This document shows positions 18,635 to 26,900 of a stretch of DNA of 64,000 nt, one piece after another. Made by a program: the position numbers and the translations under genes. This stretch comes from Stenotrophomonas maltophilia. GTDB taxonomy: Bacteria > Pseudomonadota > Gammaproteobacteria > Xanthomonadales > Xanthomonadaceae. The number at the start of each line of letters is the position of its first letter. Within the stretch, counting starts at the first letter, position 1. The notes below the pieces were generated by a model. It did no database searches, had not been told where the DNA came from, and saw nothing but the letters and a program-made list of their open reading frames with translations. The stretch covers positions 51,606 to 115,605 of the forward strand of contig NZ_LYVJ01000014.1 of NCBI RefSeq assembly GCF_001676385.1, in the 5' to 3' direction.

Positions 18635-18695
18635 CCCGCACTCACCTCTGCGGGTGGCGCCTCCCTCCTCTTTCTCCTTAGGGGAGGGAGGCTTT
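18635..18695 (+). promoter_or_regulatory. Two hairpins in the fimbrial leader, possible attenuator
   Basis: Hairpin 1 is CCCGCA / TGCGGG (18635-18654). Hairpin 2 is GCCTCCCTCC / GGAGGGAGGC (18659-18692), followed by TTTCATATT. They sit 32 bp before the pilin ATG. The second could act as an attenuator or as a 5' stabiliser. This is inference. Confidence 0.4.
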
Positions 18696-18726
18696 CATAT
18701 TCCCCCTTGTCCGAGAGAGACAAATC

Positions 18727-19224
18727 ATGCACGCCATTATCAAGAAGGCCGCGCTCACCGCAGCGCTGGCCACGGCCTCGCTGTCCGCGCACGCGCTGGA
18801 AACCAAGATCACCGTCTACGCCGACGTCGACCCGACCCTGGCACTGCTGCGCGACGATGGCAGCCCGCTGCCGGACACCGTGCAGCTGACCCACGATCCG
18901 CTGCGCGGCCTGCTGCCGTCGACGCAGCAGGTGCGCATCCATTCCAATGACGAAACTGCGGACATCGAGGTGCGCCTCGGCCACGATCCGGTGCTGACCA
19001 ATGGCGCCACGCGCGTGCCGCTGGCCGTCAGCCTGAATACCGACGCGCTGACCACTGCGGTCACCGAGTTCAAGGCGGCTGACCTGTTCAACGGCGCCAG
19101 CTCGACCCCGGGTGCCTCCATCTCGATGCCGCTGACCATCGCCCAGGCGGGTGCCGGTGGCCCGCTTACGGTCAACGGCCGCTACGAAGGCATGGTCTAC
19201 ATCGTCATGAACCAGAAGCCCTGA
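18727..19224 (+). CDS. CS1/Cbl-type fimbrial major subunit
   Basis: Major pilin of an alternate chaperone-usher (class 5, CS1/CFA-I/Cbl) fimbria. The 165-residue precursor has a signal peptide to about residue 22 (SLSAHA). The mature protein starts LETKITVYADVDPTLALL, like CfaB/CblA-type pilins with their N-terminal donor strand, and ends in a conserved beta strand GRYEGMVYIVMNQKP. It has no cysteine, as is usual for this class and unlike class 1 pilins. GAGAGAG precedes the ATG. It is the first gene of the pilin-usher-tip-chaperone operon, and a leader with hairpins may let it be made in excess. Confidence 0.88.
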   Translation: MHAIIKKAALTAALATASLSAHALETKITVYADVDPTLALLRDDGSPLPDTVQLTHDPLRGLLPSTQQVRIHSNDETADIEVRLGHDPVLTNGATRVPLAVSLNTDALTTAVTEFKAADLFNGASSTPGASISMPLTIAQAGAGGPLTVNGRYEGMVYIVMNQKP

Positions 19225-19285
19225 TCCACGGCTTCCCGCGCCGGCCCGCACTCCGGGCCGGCCGCTACTCCAGCGGTACTCCCCA

Positions 19286-22015
19286 ATGACCCCACACGCC
19301 CCCGCCGTTACCCGGCTGGCGGTCGCGCTCGCCTTGGCGATGTCTGCTCCCCTGGTCGCAGCCCACGGCGTGCCCGCCGGCTTCGAGGATCTGGTCGAAG
19401 GCCAGACCGAACAACTCGACATCCAGCTGTTCGGCCGCTCGGCCGGGCTGTCGCCGGTACGCGTGACCCTGGAGCACGTGCAGCTGGAAGACCCCGCGCA
19501 CGTGCTGCAGGCGCTGGACCTGCCTGCCGATGCACAGGCAGCCTTGCTGCCGGCGTTGTCGCAACCCCTGCCGCGCAACAGTCATCTGGCCTGCCGCTTC
19601 GGTGGCGCCACGGCCGGCTGCGGCTATCTCGACCCACCCGAAGACCCCACCGCGGCGCGCGCGCTGTATGACGAAGGCGAGGGCGCCGTGCGCCTGTTCG
19701 TGGCGCGGCAGTGGATTCCGGGAGAGCCGGCAGCGGAGCGTTACCACAAGGTCACGGCCAATGCCGAGAACGCCTTCCTGCACCAGCAGACACTCAACGT
19801 CAGCGGCGGCCGCGACTATCAGGCGCTGTCCGCGCGCGGCGTGGGCACGCTGGGCCTGTTTGATCGCGGCCACCTGTCCGCCGACTGGTACTACACCCAG
19901 CAGCGCTACCGCAGCCGTGGCAGCAACGACGACTTCCAGTTCGACAACGTCTATTACCGCCATGACCTGGGCCAAGCGCATTACCTGCAGGCCGGGCGCA
20001 TGGACCGCCGCAACCTGTCCAGCCCGCAGGGCGGCACCTTCAGTTTCAGCATGCTGCCGCTGGACCGTTTCCAGGGCGCACGCGTGGGCACCACCCAGGC
20101 CTATGTGGACACCGACGCGGCCGTGCAGGCCACGCCGCTGACCGTGCTGCTGGCGCGCGATGCGCGCGTCGATGTGTTCGATGGCGAGCGGCTGCTGCAG
20201 ACCTTCTACCTGCAGGCGGGCATCAACCAGATCGACACCCGCAATTTCCCGTTCGGCAACTACCTGGTGCGCATGCGCATCTACGAAGATGGTGTACTGG
20301 TGCGCACCGAGGAGGCGCCGTTCGACAAGGGCGGCGACTGGACCAACAGCCAGTGGCAGTGGTTCGTGCAGGGCGGCCGCCGCAATGAGCGCCGTAGCGA
20401 CCGCTTTGATGGTGAAAGTGTGGCGATGGCCGGTGTGCGCGTGCCGCTGGGCCGCGATGCCGCCATGACCGCCGGCGCTGCCAACCTCGGCGGCCACAGC
20501 TACGGCGAGCTGCGCCTGGACCTGCGCCGCGTGCTGGCCACCCAGGAAATGCGCGCCTCGCTCAGCGGCATGCGGGGCAGCGACGGCAGCAATGGCCAGC
20601 AGCACCAGCTGTCGTACCGGCGCAAGGCGTCGTGGAATCTCTACCAGCAGCGCATGCGCGGCAAGGCCTGCCAGTTCGAGGCCGATGCGCGCGACCAGCT
20701 GGGCTGCACCAACTCGCTCAGCGGCTCGATGTCGCTGCCGCTGGCCGGTGGCAATGCCTACGTGGGCTACACCCGGCGCCAGACCTGGCGCACCGGCTGG
20801 CATCGCCCCGGGTTCGAGCAGGACCCGTTGTTCGGGCTGGATCCATTGCTGCCGCCCGGCCCGCTGGAGCCGCGCCGCGAGCCCGTGCTCAGCCGCACCT
20901 GGCAGGCCAGCTTCAGCCGCAGCCATCGCTGGCAGGACTTCAGCGTGTCCACGCGCGTGGGGCTATGGCAGCAGCGCAGCACCGACAGCGTGCGCGGCAG
21001 CAACGAGCGTGACCGTGGCATCTACTTCAACCTCAGCCTGACCCGCCTGCAGCGCAGCCATGACAGCAGCGGCCAGCGCCGCTATGCGGTGGACGTGCGC
21101 CAGCCGCAGCATCAGCGCCCGGCCATCGACTACAGCGTGGGCCAGAGCCTGCGCCAGGACCGGGACACGCACTATCGGGAACTGAACGCCGAACTGCGCG
21201 CCAACAACAACGATCGCTACAGCGCCTCGCTGAGTGGCCAGCTGCAGAACGGCATCGGCAACACCACTGCCAGCATCGCGCACTATCAGCAGCGCGGGCG
21301 TGGTGAGACCGGCTACAGCGGCAGCCACAGCTCCGGCTTCGCACTGGGTCGTCGTGGCCTCTACTGGAGCGGTGCCAACGGCGCCGAGGCCGGCCTGGCC
21401 GTGCAGGTGGACGGTTTCGACGATGCCGACCTGCACGGCGTGGCCGCAGAATTGCAGGTGGGCGGGCTGCGCCGACAGCGTCTGCAGATCGGCGAGCGTC
21501 GGCTGCTGCCACTGCAGGCCTATCAGTCGCAGCGCGCCGAAGTGCAGGACGCCAGCACGCTGGACAGCATCGCCGCGATCCGCGTGACCGGCGTGGGCGG
21601 AGCACGGCCGATGTTCCTCACCCCCGGCAAGCTGATGCGCATGCCGGTGCCGATCGAAGTGACTTACACCTTCATTGGCAATGCCAAGGACCTTGCGGGG
21701 TCGCCGCTGGGCGGCGCCCGCATCCTCAACGCGCCGGTGCCCGGCACCAGCGCCAACGGCAGCTTCGTTGCCGATTTCCCGCGTCGCGAAACAACGCTTT
21801 ACCTGCTGCAGGACGACCGCCTGCTGCATTGCCCGCTGCAGGTGCGCGAGCGCCGCCAGGTGGTGCTGCTGGTCGGCGCCGTGCACTGCGAGCCGCTGGC
21901 CGTGGCCCAGCTGCCGCCCGAGATCCGCCAGCAGGCCCGCGTGACCCGCCTGCTGCAGGAACGCGCGTTGATTGCCGCCACGCCCCAGACCGCTGCTGCA
22001 GGAGGTACGCCATGA
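19286..22015 (+). CDS. CS1-type fimbrial outer membrane usher (TcfC/CfaC-like)
   Basis: Outer membrane pore that receives chaperone-subunit complexes and assembles the fimbria. The 909-residue protein has a signal peptide (to about residue 26, LVAAHG). An N-terminal periplasmic part follows, with a cysteine pair CRFGGATAGCGYL. The long beta-barrel region contains FYLQAGINQIDTRNFPFGNYLVRMRIYEDG, a typical alternate-class usher plug/barrel segment. The C-terminal domain has a second cysteine pair (CPLQV and HCEPL). It overlaps the tip-adhesin gene as ATGA. Length and motifs fit TcfC/CooC-like rather than FimD-like ushers. Confidence 0.88.
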   Translation: MTPHAPAVTRLAVALALAMSAPLVAAHGVPAGFEDLVEGQTEQLDIQLFGRSAGLSPVRVTLEHVQLEDPAHVLQALDLPADAQAALLPALSQPLPRNSHLACRFGGATAGCGYLDPPEDPTAARALYDEGEGAVRLFVARQWIPGEPAAERYHKVTANAENAFLHQQTLNVSGGRDYQALSARGVGTLGLFDRGHLSADWYYTQQRYRSRGSNDDFQFDNVYYRHDLGQAHYLQAGRMDRRNLSSPQGGTFSFSMLPLDRFQGARVGTTQAYVDTDAAVQATPLTVLLARDARVDVFDGERLLQTFYLQAGINQIDTRNFPFGNYLVRMRIYEDGVLVRTEEAPFDKGGDWTNSQWQWFVQGGRRNERRSDRFDGESVAMAGVRVPLGRDAAMTAGAANLGGHSYGELRLDLRRVLATQEMRASLSGMRGSDGSNGQQHQLSYRRKASWNLYQQRMRGKACQFEADARDQLGCTNSLSGSMSLPLAGGNAYVGYTRRQTWRTGWHRPGFEQDPLFGLDPLLPPGPLEPRREPVLSRTWQASFSRSHRWQDFSVSTRVGLWQQRSTDSVRGSNERDRGIYFNLSLTRLQRSHDSSGQRRYAVDVRQPQHQRPAIDYSVGQSLRQDRDTHYRELNAELRANNNDRYSASLSGQLQNGIGNTTASIAHYQQRGRGETGYSGSHSSGFALGRRGLYWSGANGAEAGLAVQVDGFDDADLHGVAAELQVGGLRRQRLQIGERRLLPLQAYQSQRAEVQDASTLDSIAAIRVTGVGGARPMFLTPGKLMRMPVPIEVTYTFIGNAKDLAGSPLGGARILNAPVPGTSANGSFVADFPRRETTLYLLQDDRLLHCPLQVRERRQVVLLVGAVHCEPLAVAQLPPEIRQQARVTRLLQERALIAATPQTAAAGGTP

Positions 22016-23145
22016 GCCGGCGTTGGATGTGTGTGTTGATGCTGGTGTGTGCGCTGGTGCTGGTGATGCCACGGGCGTGGGCGCAGTGGCCGCCGGAGAC
22101 CCATCCGACGGACCAGAGCCGGGACATCGTGCTGAGCTGGGATCGCTCGGCGGTGCCGGGTGATGTGGAGCTGTGGGCGCCGCGGACGGTGCTGGGGTTC
22201 AGTCACGACCTGGCGTTCAAGTATGGGCAGATCCATGTGGTTTGTGGGTCTGCTTCTGATAGTGAGTTTGGGCGGTGCCCGACGGAAGGTGCACCGCTCA
22301 TCTCAAGCGGGCAGACAGAGATTGCTTTGCGTCTCGTAGATGCTAGGACTGGTCTGCATATGGAGATTCGTGCGCTGGGAAGCCTACAGCGGACAATGTC
22401 CGGCTATCGCTGTGGTTTCGATTACTGGGACGGTGAACAGCGCAAGCTGAATGCAGCATTCTGGTACCGATGTGGATCGGACGAGCCGATCGGCACAGGC
22501 GCAGCTCTGACTCTTCCGACATCTGAGTTGGCCAGGCTCGTAGCCGGCCACTGGAAGGCCACGATGCGCCTGAACATCAAGGCTGATCCCGCAGCAGCAC
22601 CCGTCGCCACGGCGACCTTCAACTTCGATTTCACCGTCACCGACTACGACGCGATCTCGATCTACTTCCCCGGCTTCGACGGCATTGCACCGCTGGTCAA
22701 CATGGACCTGCGCTACGACCCCATCCGCAAGGTGGTCGGCGGCTACAAGGAAGTGGACATGTGCCTGTACGACGGCGTGGGCTCGCAGAGCGAGTTCCTC
22801 GGCGTCACCGTGCGAGACAGCGGTCCACGACCACCGCCCGGACGGGACTTCGCGGTCTGGCACGGGGACGGTGGCAGCGATGACACCCAGCGCCTCGACT
22901 ACCAGGTCAGCCTGAAATATGGCGGCAACCGTCTGGCGATGAAGAACGGCGAAGAACAGCTGCTGCGCGGCATCGACAGCGCGCAGCTGCGCCTGGTGAT
23001 GCTGCCGGGCATCAGCCAACCCGTGTACTGCGTGCCCACGCCGCTGGTGCTGGAAACACCGCCTACGCCCATCGCCAGCAAGCGGCCCGGTCTCTACGAC
23101 GGCGAGCTGGCGGTGGAACTGCGCGTGCCGACCGCCAAACCCTGA
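22012..23145 (+). CDS. CS1-type fimbrial tip subunit (CfaE/CblD-like)
   Basis: Minor subunit at the fimbrial tip; in CfaE-type systems it starts assembly and binds the host receptor. The 377-residue precursor has a signal peptide (to about residue 25, PRAWA). Conserved features are a pilin domain in the C-terminal half (DFTVTDYDAISIYFPGFDG onward) and a C-terminal ELRVPT strand. The ATG overlaps the usher stop and follows GGAGGTACGCC. Bases 22230-22440, coding for part of the N-terminal (putative receptor-binding) domain, are clearly poorer in G+C and use codons rare in the neighbours (TCT, GTA, CTA, AGG), which suggests exchange or diversification of that domain. Confidence 0.83.
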   Translation: MSRRWMCVLMLVCALVLVMPRAWAQWPPETHPTDQSRDIVLSWDRSAVPGDVELWAPRTVLGFSHDLAFKYGQIHVVCGSASDSEFGRCPTEGAPLISSGQTEIALRLVDARTGLHMEIRALGSLQRTMSGYRCGFDYWDGEQRKLNAAFWYRCGSDEPIGTGAALTLPTSELARLVAGHWKATMRLNIKADPAAAPVATATFNFDFTVTDYDAISIYFPGFDGIAPLVNMDLRYDPIRKVVGGYKEVDMCLYDGVGSQSEFLGVTVRDSGPRPPPGRDFAVWHGDGGSDDTQRLDYQVSLKYGGNRLAMKNGEEQLLRGIDSAQLRLVMLPGISQPVYCVPTPLVLETPPTPIASKRPGLYDGELAVELRVPTAKP

Positions 23146-23163
23146 TCCCCACGGAGCCTCATC

Positions 23164-23871
23164 ATGAAGAAGCTGCTGTTCTGTCTGCTGCCGTTGAGCG
23201 TGCTGCTGGCGCCGCCGGTACAGGCCAACCTCTCCATCCATCCGATGCGCGCGGCCGTCGATGGCAAGCGCGGTACGCAGATCCGCGTCTACTCGCACTC
23301 CACCCAGCCGCAGTACGTGCAGGCACGCCTGTTGCGCATCTCGAATCCCGCCCAGGTTGGCGAGGAAGAGGTGGAAATGGAGGCGGCCGACGCCGCGGTC
23401 GCCATCACCCCTGGGAAGTTCGCACTCAGTGGCGGAGGCAATCGCCTGATCCGGGTCATTCCACTGCGCAGCGTGGAGAAGGAAGTGGCCTACCGCGTCT
23501 ACTTCGAGGGTGTCAGGGGACCGGACGGGACCCTGCTTGAGGGTGACGAGCAGGCGGCACAGGCCAACGTCGGCGTCAGCCTGGTCTGGGGGGCGCTGGT
23601 GAACGTGCTGCCCGCCAATGGCAGCGTGGATCTGCAACTGCAGGGCGACACCCTGCGCAATGTGGGGACCCTGCGGGTCGGCATCACCGGACTGGCTGAG
23701 TGCAGCGCCAGCGGTGCCTGCACGACCCACGACTTTGCCAAAAGCCTGTACCCGGACGCGGAGCTGAAGCTGCCGTTCCAGCCTCAGCCGGGCAATACCG
23801 TGCAGCTGCATTACCGCCTTTCCAAGGACGGCTACCGCGAGCACGTAACCACACTGGCGCCAAGCGCCTGA
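23164..23871 (+). CDS. CS1-type fimbrial periplasmic chaperone
   Basis: Periplasmic chaperone that folds the fimbrial subunits and hands them to the usher. The 235-residue precursor has a signal peptide (MKKLLFCLLPLSVLLAPPVQA). An N-terminal Ig-like domain contains RVYSHSTQPQYVQARLLRI and IRVIPLRSVEKEVAYRVYFEGV, the latter resembling the conserved G1/F1 region of CfaA/CblB-like chaperones. The C-terminal domain has a cysteine pair (CSASGAC). Its place last in the operon differs from the chaperone-first order of CFA/I and Cbl. Confidence 0.86.
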   Translation: MKKLLFCLLPLSVLLAPPVQANLSIHPMRAAVDGKRGTQIRVYSHSTQPQYVQARLLRISNPAQVGEEEVEMEAADAAVAITPGKFALSGGGNRLIRVIPLRSVEKEVAYRVYFEGVRGPDGTLLEGDEQAAQANVGVSLVWGALVNVLPANGSVDLQLQGDTLRNVGTLRVGITGLAECSASGACTTHDFAKSLYPDAELKLPFQPQPGNTVQLHYRLSKDGYREHVTTLAPSA

Positions 23872-23879
23872 TCGTTCCT

Positions 23880-23909
23880 GGCCCCGCGCTGTTCGCGGGG
23901 CCCCATTTT
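23880..23909 (+). terminator. Intrinsic terminator of the fimbrial operon
   Basis: Perfect 9-bp stem GGCCCCGCG / CGCGGGGCC with loop CTGTT, then CCATTTT. It separates the fimbrial operon from the adhesin gene 25 bp later. Confidence 0.75.
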
Positions 23910-23933
23910 CGATGTCCTGTTAAGGAAAAGAGC

Positions 23934-26900
23934 ATGAATCATATCTATCGTCGTATCTGGAGTGCCGCCAAGCAGTGCTGGGTGGTTGGCAGTGAGTTGA
24001 GCAGTCTGCGCGGCAAGTCCGCTGGAGGCAGGGCACTATTGCTGGTGGCGGCACTGGTGGGCCTCCCTGCCGCAGCGCACGAGCACTCGGAGGAAGTGGC
24101 TGAGGGCGAGCGTGAAGGGACCGACTCCAGTCAACTCCTGATGCCCTCTCCGTGGCGCTTTTCGTCATTCTCGAACCAGGTGAATGCGGGTTACACCCAG
24201 CTGGCTCTGGTAAATGACAGCCAGTATCGGAATGCCACGATCAGCGGTGATATGCAGATGATCCTGGGTTCACGGTCGAGCATCAGTGGCTGGGGATCGG
24301 TGGTCTACGGCACCGAATCATCGCTGTCGGGGCTGGGAAGTGTGCTTGTAGGAAATTCATCGATCGCACGCGGCGACAGGAACGTCGTCGTTGGATACGG
24401 ATCTGAGGCCAAGAGTGGATACGCGACAGTCGTGGGTGCCAGCTCGATCGCATCAGGAATTGGTGCAACCGCACTGGGGCATGACGCCAGGGCATACGCG
24501 AGCAACTCCATTGCGGTGGGCAGTGGTGCCAGGACCGTGGAAAGTTCGGCGGGTGTTTCCCGCATTGCTATTGGCGGGAACGCTTTTGCTGGAACGGCGG
24601 GATATTCAGGTGCCATCGCGTTGGGAGGGAACGCACGTGCCGAGTACAGTGGAGTTGCGTTGGGGCATCACGCCATGGCGAGCGCCCATGACTCGGTAGC
24701 CATCGGAGCATATTCCGAGGCAACGGAAGGCAATTCGGTGTCTGTTGGCAGCTCATCGACGAAGCGGCGAGTGACCAATGTGGACGATGCGCGATTGAAC
24801 GCCAGCAGCACGGATGCCGTTACCGGAAAGCAGCTCCATGCTACCAATAGCAATGTAGCGGCCGCGCGCTCGGTCGCGGACTCTGCCAAGACCAATGCTG
24901 ACAGTGCGCTGGCAAAGGCCAATGTGCTCTCAGGCCTTATGAGCCAGACGTCTGCCTCGGGGAACGTCCGTGTAGGTGCAAGCAACAGCGGTACCGTACT
25001 GGACGTCCGCAACAGCGCCAGCGCCAATCGCAGGATCACGGGCGTGGCGGATGCCACACTGAGCACGTCCAGCACCGATGCTGTGTCAGGGAGGCAGTTG
25101 AATGCCACCAACAGCAATGTCACGGCCGCGCGCTCCGTCGCGGACGCCGCCAAGACCAATGCTGACAGTGCGCTGGCAAAGGCCAATGTGCTCTCAGGGC
25201 TTATGAGCCAGACATCGGCGTCGGGGAATGTTCGTGTAGGTGCAAGCAACAGCGGCACCGTACTGGACGTCCGCAACAGCGCCAGCGCCAATCGAAAGAT
25301 CACGGGCGTGGCAGACGCCACGCTGAGCACGACCAGCACAGATGCGGTGTCAGGCAAGAAGCTCAATTCCACCAATAGCAATGTCACGGCTGCGCGCTCC
25401 GTTGCCGAATCCGCCAAGAGCAATGCTGACAGCGCGCTGGCAAAGGCCAACACGCTTTCGGGCCTCTTGAGCGAGACGTCGGCTTCAGGGAATGTCCGGC
25501 TGGGTGCTTCCAACAGTGGCACAGTCCTGGACGTGCGGAACAGTGCCAGCGCCAACCGCAGGATCACGGGTGTTGCTGACGCGACGTTGTCCTCGACGAG
25601 CACCGATGCAGTGACCGGTCGGCAGCTCAACACCACCAACAGCAACGTCAGCACCGCGATGAGTGATGCCAGTTCCGCCAAGACCGCAGCGAATACCGCG
25701 CTGGCCCAGGTGGGGACGCTCAACGGGCTGCTGAATCAGGTCAGTGCCAGCGGCAATGTTCGCGTGGGTGAGAAGAACAGTGGCACCGTATTGGATGTGC
25801 GCAATAGCGCGAATGCGAACCGTAAGCTGACCGGCGTGGCCGATGGCGTGGTCAGTGCCGGCAGCTACGAAGCCGTGAATGGCAGGCAGCTCAATGCCAC
25901 CAATGAGAAGGTGGTGGCTGTGGAAGGCATGGCCACTTCTGCAGCTGCGGACGCCACCTTGGCAAAGGTGGATGCGGCCAAGGCGCTGGCCCAAACAGCG
26001 GCGCTGGGCGGGCTGGTGGCGCAGGTTTCCGCGTCTGGCGATGTGCGTTTGGGAGAGAAGAACAGCGGTACGACCCTGAATGTGCGTAATAGTGCAAATG
26101 CCAACCGGAAGATCAGTGGTGTGGCGGATGGAGCCCTGAGTGCCAGTAGTGCCGAAGCTGTGTCTGGGAGGCAGCTGTATTCAACCAATTCACGCGTCTC
26201 TGATCTTGAGGGTGTCGCCCAGTTTGTGAGTATCGGTTCAGCTCCCTTCAGTGAACGTGCCGAAGCGGGTGTGGCAGGTGTTGCGGTCGGAAATTCTGCC
26301 AAGACGGGACTGGAGGGAGGAACTGCGGTAGGCACGTTTGCGGAGGCAATGGGCAAGAATTCCACTGCGATTGGTAGAGGCGCAACTGTCTCTGCAGGCT
26401 CCGAAAATGGATTTGCAATGGGAGCTGGCGCACAAGTTGGCGGAGGCGCTAGCGGTACGAGTGGTGGTGTCGCGATCGGCGCTGGCGCAAGAGTTGAAAG
26501 CGGGGCTCACGGCTCGTTGGCACTTGGAAGTAGCTCCCAGGCAAATGAAGAAGGGGTTGCATCATTTGGGAATACAGGCATGCAGCGCCGTCTTGTAAAC
26601 ATCGCTCGTGGTACCGGGGACCACAACGCCACTACCATTTCCCAGCTCAAGGACTCCATCGCCACCCTTGGCGGCGGCGCAGGCATGGATGCCAGCGGCA
26701 ACATCATTGCCCCGACCTACAAGGTGCAGGGTGGAACTCAGGGCACCGTTGAGGACGCGCTGATGGCACTCGATGGCGCTGTCATCACCGCAGGCCGTCG
26801 CGCGGACAAGGTGGAAGGCCAGCTGGGTTCGATCTTCCAGGATTCACCTTCGACCCGCGCCGACGGCATGAGCCAGATCGCGCTGAATGGCGTGAATGGC

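Noticed and set aside
21829..22011. Longer N-terminus for the fimbrial tip protein
   Set aside because: It would overlap the usher by about 185 bp. The ATG at 22012 has GGAGGT upstream and starts a proper signal peptide.
24843..26183. CRISPR array
   Set aside because: The 264-bp tandem units are coding, in frame and have no short repeats with unique spacers.
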